DNA of 64,000 nt from Chitinophaga rhizosphaerae (GTDB taxonomy: Bacteria; Bacteroidota; Bacteroidia; Chitinophagales; Chitinophagaceae). The position numbers and the translations under genes are program-made. Below are positions 15,698 to 25,056 of the stretch, one piece after another. The stretch lies in NCBI RefSeq assembly GCF_003958645.1, contig NZ_RXLO01000013.1, forward strand, positions 1 to 64,000. Reading direction: 5' to 3'. The notes beneath the pieces are model-generated. The model searched no databases. It was not told where the DNA came from and saw nothing but the letters and a program-made list of their open reading frames with translations. Each line of letters begins with the position of its first letter. The first letter of the stretch is position 1.

Positions 15698-17119
15698 TTA
15701 TATACCTGCGGCAGTACGCCTGGCTGTTTCGGCCAACAGGTTGTCGAGATAGGTGCGGTCTCTCCATTTCCCCCCGGAAACGAGGCCGCGGATCTTTTGC
15801 GTGTTGTGGATGCCTTCCAGCGGATTGGCGTCGAGCAGCAACAGATCGGCATGCATACCGGGCGCCACGGCGCCGTAGCCTTTCTGCCCCAGGAACTTTG
15901 GTCCGTTGATCACGGAAGCTTTCAGCGCCTGCTGTGCCGTCATCCCATATTTCACCATCAGTGCCAGCTCTTCGTGCAGCGCCAGCCCGGGATAACAGTA
16001 GGAATTGAGGTATCCCGCATCGGTGCCCGCCAGGATCGTGACGCCGGCTTCCACCAGGTCGGCCAGCACGGCGGCGGATTTTTCGTAATTCGCCTTGCGG
16101 AACGCGATAGCGGCGGTATCGTGCTGCTGAATGCTGTTGATGCGCCCGGTGTAGGTGCTTTGCAGGCCGCGCCCGATGTATTGCAGGTAGTCGTCGTGGC
16201 TGCGGTCGTACTCATCCCAATAGGAAAGAATATGCCCGAGGCTCAGCGTGGGTGTTACCGCGGTGCCTTTTTTCGCCATGTAGCGGAACATTTTCAGCGC
16301 GGCGGCTTTGTCGTAGGTGGCATTGATCCTGTCTGTCAGCGTGCGTCCTTTCAGCGTGCCGGCGGCTACCTGTGCGCTGATGCTTTCTTCTTCCGACGAA
16401 CCGGCTTTCAGCAGGTAGGGAATGTGCTCAACGGAGCTGAGGCCCGCGTCTACGATCGCTTTCATGGGAATGGCGTATGGCACGTGGCCGGAAATGGCGA
16501 AGCCGCGCTTGCGCGCCTGGCGGATGCTTTCGAGGTACAGTTCGGGCTGGAGGGTATTGTCGGTGATCTTCACGAAATCGACGTGCAGGCCCTGCAGGGA
16601 ATCGAGGGCTTTGGCGAGCTCTTCCTTCGTTCCGATCTCGATGTCGCCTTTCCAGACAGATTTGTAACCTTCGAGCTTGGGCCCGGAAGTGAAGATGTGC
16701 GGGCCTTCGAGGAGCCCTTTGGCGATGGAGTCGCGCCAGGGCAATACGAAATGACTGATATCGGCGGCACAATCGCGCACGCCGGTTACGCCGTAGGCGA
16801 GCATGAGCGGGAGCAGGTTGCGGTTCTCGTGGGAGAGGGTGTCTCCTCCGCCGAAATGCATGTGGTTGTCCCACAGCCCGGGCATGAGGAATTTGCCGGA
16901 ACCGTTTACCACCACGGGCGCGGTATGGCGCAATTTCCCGTCTGGGGTCACGGCCACGATGCGCCCGTTTTTCACCACCACGGCCTGCCCGGAAGCGGTA
17001 CGGCCATGCTCCACATCGATGACGGACACGGAGCGGATGATGAGATCGGCGGGCGCTTTTTGCGCAAGCGCACCGGAAAATACGGCGGCCAGCGTTAGTA
17101 ACAGGAGCATTCGTTTCAT
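15698..17119 (-). CDS. Secreted amidohydrolase (imidazolonepropionase-like)
   Basis: 473 residues with a signal peptide (MKRMLLLLTLAAVFSGALAQ), then an amidohydrolase-1 fold: an N-terminal beta-sandwich (DLIIRSVSVIDVEHGRTASGQAVVVKNGRIVAV), the metal-binding start LMPGLWDNHMHFGG (HxH), FAISGHVPYAIPMKAIVDAG, SVEHIPYL (His), the catalytic-region ILAGTDAGYLN (Asp), and a closing PGMHADLLLLDANPL strand. This group includes exported dipeptidase/prolidase-like and lactonase-like enzymes. The substrate is not assigned. It is divergent from the GH20 gene, with 110 bp between. Confidence 0.88.
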   Translation of the reverse strand: MKRMLLLLTLAAVFSGALAQKAPADLIIRSVSVIDVEHGRTASGQAVVVKNGRIVAVTPDGKLRHTAPVVVNGSGKFLMPGLWDNHMHFGGGDTLSHENRNLLPLMLAYGVTGVRDCAADISHFVLPWRDSIAKGLLEGPHIFTSGPKLEGYKSVWKGDIEIGTKEELAKALDSLQGLHVDFVKITDNTLQPELYLESIRQARKRGFAISGHVPYAIPMKAIVDAGLSSVEHIPYLLKAGSSEEESISAQVAAGTLKGRTLTDRINATYDKAAALKMFRYMAKKGTAVTPTLSLGHILSYWDEYDRSHDDYLQYIGRGLQSTYTGRINSIQQHDTAAIAFRKANYEKSAAVLADLVEAGVTILAGTDAGYLNSYCYPGLALHEELALMVKYGMTAQQALKASVINGPKFLGQKGYGAVAPGMHADLLLLDANPLEGIHNTQKIRGLVSGGKWRDRTYLDNLLAETARRTAAGI

Positions 17120-17229
17120 CCCGTGAAAGTACGCGCTGCCCGTTTTTCCGGATGGTACATGCTGAAACAATCCCGGCATTTTTACACGGAAATAGTAATT
17201 TCACCCCGGTTAATTAACACAGTGAACAA

Positions 17230-19455
17230 ATGAAGCGACTCGGATTGATCGCGCTGCTGGCCGCAGGTATGCAGGCGCAGGCGCAAATGGGGCGGGTGAA
17301 TGTAATTCCCGCGCCGGTACAGGTCCAGGAACAGGCCGGACATTTTACCATCACCCCTCAAACCGCCATCACGGCGGATGCGCCTTTCGGTGAAGTGGCG
17401 GCCCTGCTGTCCGAACAATCGGGCATGCCTTTCCGGAAAGCCGGCATTGGCAACGTTCGCATTCTCCGCGAAATCACGCGGCAGGTGGCGGATAGCGCGG
17501 CGTACAGGCTGCTCATCGGTCAGAAGGAAATACGGATTTACGCATCCGGCCGCGCCGGTGCCCTGCACGGAATATATACCCTCCTGCAGATCATGGCCAC
17601 ACAACCCGACGCGAACATCCTTCCGGCTGTCACTATTTCCGACCGGCCGCGCTTCGGGTACAGGGGGCTGCATTTCGATGTATCCCGTCACTTCTTCCCC
17701 CTCACATTCGTTTATAAATACATCGACCTCATGGCGATGTACAAGATGAACGTTTTCCATTGGCATATTACCGACGGTGGCGGCTGGCGCCTCGAGATCA
17801 AAAAATATCCCGCGCTCACGCAAAATGCAGCATGGCGCACGCACGCCAATTATATGGAATGGTGGAAAAGCCCGCGGCATTACGCGGAAGAGGGCAATCC
17901 CAACGCCTATGGCGGCTTTTACACGCAAAACGAAGCCCGCGCCGTAGTGGCCTACGCCGCGCGCCGCGGCATCACCGTGATCCCGGAAATCGAAATGCCG
18001 GGGCATTCGGAAGAAGTACTGGCCGTGTACCCGCATCTTTCCTGCGCGGGCGAACCGTATAAACAATCGGAGTTCTGCCTGGGCAACGATAGTACTTTTA
18101 CTTTCCTCGAAGATGTACTGCGCGAAGTGATGGATATCTTCCCTTCGCAATACATCCACATCGGCGGCGACGAAGCCGATAAATCTGCCTGGAAGAAATG
18201 TCCCAAATGCCAGCGCCGCATGAAGGAGCATGGTCTCGCCAATGAAGAAGCCCTCCAGAGTTACGCGGTGAAACGCATGGAGAAATTCCTCATTGCCCAC
18301 AACCGCAAACTGATGGGCTGGGACGAAATCCTCGAAGGCGGCCTCGCACCGGAAGCCACCGTCATGAGCTGGCGCGGCGAGAAAGGCGGTATCACCGCCG
18401 CTTCCGAAGGGCACGACGTGGTGATGACGCCCGGCGGTTATTGCTATTTCGACAGCTACCAGTCAGACCCGTCTACCGAGCCCCTCACCATTGGCGGTTA
18501 CCTTCCGCTGTCGAAAGTGTATGCCTACGAGCCCATCCCCGCCGAGCTTCCCGCTGAAAAAGCCCATCACATCCTCGGCGCACAGGCGAACGTGTGGGCG
18601 GAATATATGCCAACCACTTACCAGGTGGAGTACATGGTGTTCCCGCGCATGATCGCACTCTCGGAAGTGCTGTGGTCGCAAAAGGAAAAACGCGGATGGG
18701 AAGATTTCAAAACCCGCCTGCAGGCGCATTACCGTCTCCTCCAAAGGAAACAGGTGAACTACTACCGCCCGTCGTGGCAACTGGAACCGAAAACCGTTAT
18801 CGACACCGTTCATAAACAAACGATCGTTTCTTTCCTGACCGAACAATTCCAGCCGGTGATCCGCTATACGCTCGACGGCTCGCGGCCCACAACGAATTCG
18901 GCGCTGTACGGGAAACCGGTGGAAGTCCCCGGCACCGCAACCCTCACCGCCGCCATCTTCCGCGACACGATGCTGATGGGGCGCCCCGTTACCGTGCCTG
19001 TCAATTACCACAAGGCGATCGGCAAAACCGTGACCTACAACGCACCCTGGAGCAGCAGCTATCCCGCGCAGCAAGCGGCAACGCTCGTCAACGGCTACCG
19101 CGGATCGCTCACTTATGGAGACGGCCAATGGCAGGGGTTCCTGGGCAAAGGGTTAGACGTAACCATCGACCTCGGCGAATCGCAGCCGCTGGAAAGCCTC
19201 TCCATCGGGTTCATGCAGCTCACCGGCCCAGGGGTGTACATGCCGCCGCAGGTTCAGGTGCAGGTGGCCGATGACATCCGCGAGCTGGCGCTGACGGCAT
19301 CGGTCACCACGCCCAACGATGTTCCGCCCACGCACGAAAAACTCATCTTCAAGGATTTCAAATTCGACCTGAGCGGTCGGAAAGGCCGCTTCATCCGCGT
19401 GATAGCACCGGTGCAGAAGGGTTTCCTGTTCACGGACGAGATTATCGTATATTAG
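17230..19455 (+). CDS. Exported beta-N-acetylhexosaminidase (GH20)
   Basis: 741 residues. A signal peptide ending MQAQAQ is followed by a GH20b N-terminal domain (about 22-140) and a catalytic TIM barrel (about 145-500). Hallmarks are YRGLHFDVSRHFFP, MNVFHWHITDGGGWRLEIKKYP and the catalytic pair in HIGGDEADKSAWKKC (Asp-Glu at about 314-315). VMSWRGEKGG and a Trp-rich end follow. The last ~230 residues hold a chitobiase-type C-terminal domain and a carbohydrate-binding-like sandwich. It removes terminal GlcNAc/GalNAc from chitin-type or host glycan oligosaccharides in the periplasm or at the surface. The aldo/keto reductase gene starts 4 bp downstream. Confidence 0.95.
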   Translation: MKRLGLIALLAAGMQAQAQMGRVNVIPAPVQVQEQAGHFTITPQTAITADAPFGEVAALLSEQSGMPFRKAGIGNVRILREITRQVADSAAYRLLIGQKEIRIYASGRAGALHGIYTLLQIMATQPDANILPAVTISDRPRFGYRGLHFDVSRHFFPLTFVYKYIDLMAMYKMNVFHWHITDGGGWRLEIKKYPALTQNAAWRTHANYMEWWKSPRHYAEEGNPNAYGGFYTQNEARAVVAYAARRGITVIPEIEMPGHSEEVLAVYPHLSCAGEPYKQSEFCLGNDSTFTFLEDVLREVMDIFPSQYIHIGGDEADKSAWKKCPKCQRRMKEHGLANEEALQSYAVKRMEKFLIAHNRKLMGWDEILEGGLAPEATVMSWRGEKGGITAASEGHDVVMTPGGYCYFDSYQSDPSTEPLTIGGYLPLSKVYAYEPIPAELPAEKAHHILGAQANVWAEYMPTTYQVEYMVFPRMIALSEVLWSQKEKRGWEDFKTRLQAHYRLLQRKQVNYYRPSWQLEPKTVIDTVHKQTIVSFLTEQFQPVIRYTLDGSRPTTNSALYGKPVEVPGTATLTAAIFRDTMLMGRPVTVPVNYHKAIGKTVTYNAPWSSSYPAQQAATLVNGYRGSLTYGDGQWQGFLGKGLDVTIDLGESQPLESLSIGFMQLTGPGVYMPPQVQVQVADDIRELALTASVTTPNDVPPTHEKLIFKDFKFDLSGRKGRFIRVIAPVQKGFLFTDEIIVY

Positions 19456-19459
19456 AAGT

Positions 19460-20350
19460 ATGAAATACGCGAACCTCGGCAGCAGCGAGCTGCGTATCAG
19501 TGAAGTGTCTTTCGGATGTATGTCGCTGGGGATGGACGATGCCGCCAACGCGCGCATCCTCCATCGTGCCCTGGAACTGGGCATCAACTTTTTCGATACG
19601 GCGGACCTGTACGACAAGGGCTTTAATGAAAGCACCGTCGGCAAGGCGCTGAAGGAAAAACGGAAAGACGTCATCATCGCCACCAAAGCCGGTAACCAGT
19701 GGCGCGCCGATGGGTCGGGGTGGGACTGGAATCCGCGGAAGGAGTACATCCTGGCGTGTGCGGACAAAAGCCTGCAGCGCCTGCAAACGGATTACATCGA
19801 CCTGTACCAGTTGCATGGCGGAACGATGGACGACCCTATCGACGAAACCATCGAAGCGTTCGAGCTGCTGAAACAACAAGGGAAAATCCGTCACTACGGC
19901 ATTTCTTCGATCCGTCCCAACGTGATCCGCGAATATGCGAAACGCAGCAATATCGTGAGCGTGATGATGCAATACAGCCTGCTCGACCGCCGGCCCGAAG
20001 TTTCCTGTTTTCCCGTTCTGGAACACCATAACATCGGCGTACTGGCCCGCGGCAGCCTGGCAAAGGGTTTGCTGGCGGGGAAGCCCGCCATCGATTATCT
20101 CCACCTGTCGAAAAAGGAAGTGGAAAATGCACAGGCCGCCATTCTGGAAGTGTCCGGCAAACATCGTACGCCCGCGCAATCCGCCGTGAAATACGTGCTC
20201 ATGCATCCTGCGGTAACGAGTGCGGTGGCGGGTTTGCGAACGATCGGACAATTGGAGGACGCGGCCGCCGAAGCGCCGCGGTTCAACGAAGCGGAATACG
20301 AAATGCTCACGGCCAGTGTGCCGGTACGCGAGTATGAAAATCATGTCTGA
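19460..20350 (+). CDS. Aldo/keto reductase
   Basis: 296 residues, NADPH-dependent TIM-barrel reductase of the YajO/YghZ-like group. Motifs are FFDTADLYDKGFNESTVGKAL (catalytic Asp/Tyr), VIIATKAG (Lys), YIDLYQLHGG (His), and the cofactor-binding end TSAVAGLRTIGQLEDAAAEAP. It begins 4 bp after the GH20 gene, so it is probably translated from the same message. Substrate unknown. It might reduce a sugar-derived aldehyde. Confidence 0.92.
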   Translation: MKYANLGSSELRISEVSFGCMSLGMDDAANARILHRALELGINFFDTADLYDKGFNESTVGKALKEKRKDVIIATKAGNQWRADGSGWDWNPRKEYILACADKSLQRLQTDYIDLYQLHGGTMDDPIDETIEAFELLKQQGKIRHYGISSIRPNVIREYAKRSNIVSVMMQYSLLDRRPEVSCFPVLEHHNIGVLARGSLAKGLLAGKPAIDYLHLSKKEVENAQAAILEVSGKHRTPAQSAVKYVLMHPAVTSAVAGLRTIGQLEDAAAEAPRFNEAEYEMLTASVPVREYENHV

Positions 20351-20516
20351 CTTAAATTGCCGGTAACCAACGCGCAAATGGCCGGCAGCCTGGAAGCCGC
20401 CATCATTGATATGCAGTCGAAAGATGCCGCATATGGCAACGGCCGCCTGGATTTATGCGGCCGTATCTGGCGGGACAAACAGTAAAGTGTCTATCTCAAT
20501 TGTTCATTCGTATTTT
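20351..20516 (+). other. Intergenic stretch with short orphan frame
   Basis: After the aldo/keto reductase stop, a 35-codon frame with normal codon use runs from ATG 20378 to a stop at 20485 and begins MAGSLEAAIIDMQSKDAAYG. It has no start context and no family resemblance. It may be a small protein or the tail of a deleted gene. I do not call it a gene. Confidence 0.2.
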
Positions 20517-20560
20517 AAAGGCAAAGCTGACCGGGAAACCGGTCAGCTTTGCCTTTTATA
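20517..20560. terminator. Bidirectional terminator
   Basis: A perfect 16-bp stem: AAAGGCAAAGCTGACC (20517-20532) with GGTCAGCTTTGCCTTT (20541-20556). The outer A/T pairs give T-tracts on both strands. It separates the aldo/keto reductase gene from the convergent lipoprotein gene. Confidence 0.92.
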
Positions 20561-20575
20561 CTCACCTGCGAAACA

Positions 20576-21217
20576 TTATTTCTTCAGCAAACCCTGTCTT
20601 TCCAGCGCGGAAACAAGCGCTTTGGTGTAGCTGCGCGAAAAGTCGTCGATCCCGTTGGGGTTCATCGTTTCCGACTGCACGGAGAACAGCAGCGATTCGT
20701 TTTGCGCGTCGTAGAGATTGCTTTCGAGGAAGTAAGTTTTATCGGTCGTGTAATACCCCGGGTTGTACATCATCGGGTAGTAGTAATTATAATATCCCCA
20801 GAAGCTGCCGTACCAGCCCCATGCGGGGTAAGGCGCGTATGGGCCGGAGCCGCGCACATAGCGGGTTTCGCTGGTTTTGTCTACCACGGCGATGGTGAAA
20901 ATGGCGTCTGCGCCCAGTTCGCGCACCTTATTGAGAATGGCTTCCCTGGAGGGAACGTTTTCGCGGGTGAAGTTGGGCGGAAAGATATCGCCGCTCTTGA
21001 TCGCTTTATAGCCCCGGTCCTGCGCCGCAGCGGCGAGGTTGTTCTCGATGGATTGCTTGGCGTTCTGGTTGTGTACCATGGCGGCAATAAAAATGGTGTT
21101 GTACGATTTTTCAGGGGAGGGATTGGACGCCCGCCAGAAATTCGTCACATGTGTGGTAGTTCCGCAGGCCGCCAGCAGAAATATCACAAACAGGGTTAGA
21201 TAGTTGTAAGTTTTCAT
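20576..21217 (-). CDS. DUF4136-like lipoprotein with Tyr/Gly-rich insert
   Basis: 213 residues. The signal ends in the lipobox LLAAC, with lipidated Cys at 18. The body resembles DUF4136-type lipoproteins: a strand-rich start, AIFTIAVVDKTSETRYV, a Tyr/Trp/Gly-rich insert (WGWYGSFWGYYNYYYPMMYNPGYY), then FLESNLYDAQNESLLFSVQSET and a C-terminal helix SYTKALVSALERQGLL. The layout parallels the lipoprotein at 2691-3335, but sequence similarity is modest. The start is set at the ATG that opens the lipoprotein signal. The open frame continues upstream to 21295 without a signal-like start. Confidence 0.72.
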   Translation of the reverse strand: MKTYNYLTLFVIFLLAACGTTTHVTNFWRASNPSPEKSYNTIFIAAMVHNQNAKQSIENNLAAAAQDRGYKAIKSGDIFPPNFTRENVPSREAILNKVRELGADAIFTIAVVDKTSETRYVRGSGPYAPYPAWGWYGSFWGYYNYYYPMMYNPGYYTTDKTYFLESNLYDAQNESLLFSVQSETMNPNGIDDFSRSYTKALVSALERQGLLKK

Positions 21218-21342
21218 GGTTTTGGTGCTTTTGCTACAAATGCTAACAAGCCTTGAAAGGAATTGTTGCGGCCAACGGTGATCTGCGTATGCCAAGGTTG
21301 TTCTTTTGGATTGAATTTCAGTGGGTTGAACGGTGGCTTCCT

Positions 21343-22326
21343 TTATTTGGCGAACCAGAGCGCGTCTACGAACCAGCCTTTTTCGTCTGAGAAATTGCGG
21401 ACGCTAGAGAAGCCCGTTCGCGCAGCGAGCTCGCGGATGCCTTCCGGTGTGTATTTCTGGGAGATCTCCATGAACACGGGCTCATCTTTCCTGAAGCGGA
21501 TGAGGGTGCCGCCGATGTGAACGGCCTGGTCGCGGAGGCTGATGAGGAAACTTTTGCAGGCGCCTGACGAGGGGTCGTACGTCGGATAGTGCAAAAAGTA
21601 GTTCCGGTCGAAATCAGCGCCCAGCTCGCGGTTGATGCGGGTGAGAAGGTTCAGGTTAAAGTCGCGGGTGAGGCCCTGGCGGTCGTTGTACGCATCCAGG
21701 ATTTGACGCGGGTTTTTCTGGAGATCGAAACCGATCAGCAGCATATCTCCCGGGCGCAGTTGCCTGCGCACCTCGCCCAGGAACCCCACGGCTTCCTCCG
21801 GCGTAAAATTCCCGATGCTGCTGCCCATGAACATCACTACCCGCGCACGGCCGGCAGCCTGGCCGGATTTGGCCAGCATATCCATATACTCGCCGTTGAG
21901 GCCCTGTACATCCAGCCCGGGAATCCTTTCCGGCAGCGTTTCCTGCAAATGACGGATGATGTTGGAAGATATATCGATGGGATAATACCGTTTCCCCATC
22001 CCCGCGCGCATCCATTCCCGCAAAAGGTGCACGGACTTGGAAGCGTCTCCCGCTCCCAGCTCCACCAGGTCGGCCTGCGGAGCCACGGCGCGGATGGTGT
22101 TTACGATATCGGGCGATTGCGTTTCGAGGATTTCCATCTCGCAGCGCGTGAGGTAATATTCGGGGCAATGCATGATCCGCTGAAACAGTGCGTCGCCGTC
22201 GGCATCGTAAAAGTATTTCGACTGCAGCTTCTTGGGATGGGCCTGCAGCCCTTCCAGTACGTCGCGGAGGAAAGCCTGGCGCGCCCGGGAAAGCGGTGGC
22301 GCCGGTGTTGCGGTAACTATTCTCAT
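21343..22326 (-). CDS. egtD: L-histidine N-alpha-methyltransferase EgtD
   Basis: 327 residues, the typical EgtD length. It trimethylates histidine to hercynine with three SAM, the first step of ergothioneine synthesis. Seen are the N-terminal histidine-binding part (KYFYDADGDALFQRIMHCPEYYLTRCE), the SAM-binding DLVELGAGDASKSVHLL, the EgtD-specific VMFMGSSIGNFTPEEAVGFL and LIGFDLQKNP, and FMEISQKYT near the end. The ATG at 22326 lies 2 bp after the egtB stop. It is the last gene of a five-gene minus-strand operon. Confidence 0.95.
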   Translation of the reverse strand: MRIVTATPAPPLSRARQAFLRDVLEGLQAHPKKLQSKYFYDADGDALFQRIMHCPEYYLTRCEMEILETQSPDIVNTIRAVAPQADLVELGAGDASKSVHLLREWMRAGMGKRYYPIDISSNIIRHLQETLPERIPGLDVQGLNGEYMDMLAKSGQAAGRARVVMFMGSSIGNFTPEEAVGFLGEVRRQLRPGDMLLIGFDLQKNPRQILDAYNDRQGLTRDFNLNLLTRINRELGADFDRNYFLHYPTYDPSSGACKSFLISLRDQAVHIGGTLIRFRKDEPVFMEISQKYTPEGIRELAARTGFSSVRNFSDEKGWFVDALWFAK

Positions 22327-22328
22327 GA

Positions 22329-23510
22329 TCACGGTTTTAAGGTTTTAGCCAGCCGGATGCCTGTGAGCTGCCAGCGAAGATGCGGATGGAAGAAATTGCG
22401 GTAAGTGGCCCTGCTATGGCCCGCCGGCGTAAATTCCGAAGCGCCGCGCAGCACTTTCTGGTTCACCATGAACTTGCCGTTGTATTCGCCAACTGCACCG
22501 GCTACACGCTCGAAGCCGGGATAGGGGAGATAGGCACTTTCCGTCCATTCCCAACGCTGACCCCAACCGAAATTCCCGGCAGCCGCTTCCCATTCGAATT
22601 CCGTGGGCAGGCGCAAACCTTTCCAGGCGGCGAAGGCGGCGGCTTCGTAAAAGTTGATGTGGGACAGAGTTTCGGCGGGTTCCACGGGCACCAGGCCTTG
22701 CAGGGTGTAGTTCATCCAGCGGCCATCGTCGAAATGCCAGTACATGGGGGATTGTATGTTGTTGCGCTTCACCCAGTCCCAGCCTTCGGCATGCCAGTAC
22801 GAGAATTCCTTATACCCGCCGGCGTCGATGAAATCGAGGAATTCGCCGTTGGTGACGGGCCGGTCGGCAATGGCGTAAGGTTCAAGGTAAACTTTGTGGC
22901 GGCCCAGCTCGTTGTCGTAGCAAAACCCTTCCCCCGCAAACCCGATCTCATACACGCCGGCTTTCATGTCGATGAAACGCATGGGCGCGGAGCCGGGCGT
23001 TTCGGGCGAAGGCGAATCGTTGTACGGCGGAAAAAGGGGGTTGTTGCCGAGGATGTATTTGATATCATACCACAACAGCTCCTGGTGCTGCTGTTCGTGG
23101 TTGCAGCCCAGCGTGATGAGGGTTTCTGCCTCTTCCGGAAGGGGCTGTGCGAGCAGCTGTTCCATGGCGGAATCCACGTATTTGCGGTATTTGTAGATCT
23201 CGTCAACAGTTGGGCGGCTGAGGTTGCCGCGGTCTGTCCGGATCACGCGCGCGCCGAGGCTTTCGTAATAGCTGTTGAAAACGAAGTTGAACATGGGATC
23301 GAACTCGATATAGCCCGGCAGGAATTTTTTCAGCACCAGCGTCTCGAAAAACCAGGTGGTATGACCGAGATGCCATTTGGGAGGGCTCACTTCTTCTACA
23401 GGTTGTACCACATAATCCTCTTTTTGTAGCGGACGGCAAATGGTTTCCGTCCATTTGCGGACCTGTGTGTATTGCCGCAGGAGCGCCGTGGGAATAGTTA
23501 CGTCTATCAT
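22329..23510 (-). CDS. egtB: Ergothioneine sulfoxide synthase EgtB
   Basis: 393 residues. An N-terminal DinB-like helical domain provides the iron ligands: H50 in PKWHLGHTTWFFETL, and H138/H142 in NHEQQHQELLWYDIKYIL. A C-terminal FGE-sulfatase (formylglycine-generating-enzyme-like) domain ends GLRLPTEFEWEAAAG...RGASEFTPAGHSRATYRNFFHPHLRWQLTGIRLAK. EgtB joins a thiol donor to hercynine with O2. Whether this one uses gamma-glutamylcysteine or free cysteine cannot be read with confidence. No EgtA or EgtC gene is nearby, which fits a cysteine-using type. It begins 1 bp after the transporter gene ends. Confidence 0.95.
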   Translation of the reverse strand: MIDVTIPTALLRQYTQVRKWTETICRPLQKEDYVVQPVEEVSPPKWHLGHTTWFFETLVLKKFLPGYIEFDPMFNFVFNSYYESLGARVIRTDRGNLSRPTVDEIYKYRKYVDSAMEQLLAQPLPEEAETLITLGCNHEQQHQELLWYDIKYILGNNPLFPPYNDSPSPETPGSAPMRFIDMKAGVYEIGFAGEGFCYDNELGRHKVYLEPYAIADRPVTNGEFLDFIDAGGYKEFSYWHAEGWDWVKRNNIQSPMYWHFDDGRWMNYTLQGLVPVEPAETLSHINFYEAAAFAAWKGLRLPTEFEWEAAAGNFGWGQRWEWTESAYLPYPGFERVAGAVGEYNGKFMVNQKVLRGASEFTPAGHSRATYRNFFHPHLRWQLTGIRLAKTLKP

Positions 23511-23511
23511 G

Positions 23512-25056
23512 TCAGTTTTTTTGCGTATCCAGGAAACGCGTGAGATCGGAAATGCTGCGGATACCCATCTTCCGGGCCGCTTCTTCCCGCATCATCAGTG
23601 CGTATGCGTTGTTGAAACCGATGGGCTGCAGCCATTGCAACCCGTATTTTTGATCGAATTGCCGGCGCACGAAATTAAAGGCGCTGTCTTTATGCCGGAG
23701 ATTATCGGTCAGGGGTTCCTGCAAAATGACGAGCAGGCCCGTGCCGGTATATTCAGGATAGAAGTCGATCTGGTCATTCGTCAATGCATCAAAACAAATT
23801 TTCGTGCCACCCAGCCCTGTTTTCGAAGAAATTGACAATTCCGTGTTCCCTTCCACCAGGATTTTATACATTTCACAAAGGATGTATTGTTCCGTAAATA
23901 TCTTCGACCCCATCCGCACCACGCCCTTTTTCCCATTCCGCGACGGTTTGAAAAGGCCTTCCTTTTCGAGAAAACCACGCGCCACTGCGGCCGGGCTCTC
24001 CTTCAAGTAATCGACCCGGTAATTCAGATAGGTCATCACCGAATCGTTGATCCGGCCGGCCAGCAGACCGAGCGCCGGCCCCAGCTCGGGAAACCGCTCC
24101 AGCGCATCTTTCCGCACCACCGGCGCGGCGTGGTAGGGAGGGAAAATGAGCTGGTCGTCGTCGAGGGTGATGAGGTGATATGCCCGGATGCGCCCGTCGG
24201 TACTGTATCCGCTCACCACATCCAGTTTCTCTTCGTGCAGGGCCTGGTACATGACGGCGTCGTTGATAACTACTGTCGGAATTTTCAGTCCATACACCCT
24301 TTTCAAACCCAGCCAGCCATCTTCCCGCCCCATGAATTCCGGCGTGAAGCCGGCGAGCAGCTTGCCTTTGGCGGCAGGCGTCATGGCGGAGAACGCAAAC
24401 ACGATCAATGCCGCCGCGCCTGCCCAGCGGAAGTGCCGCATGCTGAGTTGCTGCGCGCGCGACAGCAGGAAGTCGAACATAATCGCCAGCAAAGCCGCCG
24501 GGATGGCGCCTGCCAGGATCATGCTGGTATTGTTCAATGCGATGCCGCCGAAGATGAATTCTCCCAGTCCCCCGGCCGCGATATACGCCGCCAGCGTGGC
24601 CACGCCTACATTGATGACGGCGGCCGTGCGGATGCCCGCGAGGATCACGGGCATGGCGAGGGGCAGTTCCGCTTTGAACAGCACCTGGCTGCGCGTCATC
24701 CCCATGGCCACGGCGGCTTCGCGCACCGTCGCGTCTACCCCGCGGATGCCGGTGTAGGTATTGCGGATAATGGGAAGCAAGGCGTAGAGGAATAATGCGA
24801 AGATCGCCGGTTTGGGGCCGATGCCCAGCAAGGGTATGAGAAATCCCAACAGCGCAATACTCGGAATGGTCTGCATCACGCCGGCAAACCCGAGCGTAAT
24901 GCCCGCCAGCTTTTGTTTCCGCGCAATGAGAATGCCTAAAGGCACGCCAGCCAATATCGCCAGCGCCACCGATAACAGTGTGAGGTGAATGTGCGTCAGC
25001 GTTTGTTCCAGCAGCTTGCCCGACTGGCTTTCGAGGAATTGGAGGAATTCTTTCAT
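23512..25056 (-). CDS. ABC transporter permease fused to substrate-binding domain (EgtU/OpuC-like)
   Basis: 514 residues. About 1-215 is a MetI-like permease with five or six membrane segments and the EAA-type loop (REAAVAMGMTRSQVLFKAELPLAMPVILAGIRTAAV). About 225-514 is an OpuAC-type periplasmic binding domain (KIFTEQYILCEMYKILVEGNT, DQIDFYPEYTGTGLLVIL, DYRVDYL-type end). Fusions of this kind import glycine betaine/choline or, as shown for EgtU in EgtUV systems, ergothioneine. Being locked between its ATPase and egtB/egtD makes ergothioneine (or hercynine/betaine precursors) the likely substrate. That is inference from context. The ATG at 25056 overlaps the ATPase stop (ATGA). Confidence 0.9.
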   Translation of the reverse strand: MKEFLQFLESQSGKLLEQTLTHIHLTLLSVALAILAGVPLGILIARKQKLAGITLGFAGVMQTIPSIALLGFLIPLLGIGPKPAIFALFLYALLPIIRNTYTGIRGVDATVREAAVAMGMTRSQVLFKAELPLAMPVILAGIRTAAVINVGVATLAAYIAAGGLGEFIFGGIALNNTSMILAGAIPAALLAIMFDFLLSRAQQLSMRHFRWAGAAALIVFAFSAMTPAAKGKLLAGFTPEFMGREDGWLGLKRVYGLKIPTVVINDAVMYQALHEEKLDVVSGYSTDGRIRAYHLITLDDDQLIFPPYHAAPVVRKDALERFPELGPALGLLAGRINDSVMTYLNYRVDYLKESPAAVARGFLEKEGLFKPSRNGKKGVVRMGSKIFTEQYILCEMYKILVEGNTELSISSKTGLGGTKICFDALTNDQIDFYPEYTGTGLLVILQEPLTDNLRHKDSAFNFVRRQFDQKYGLQWLQPIGFNNAYALMMREEAARKMGIRSISDLTRFLDTQKN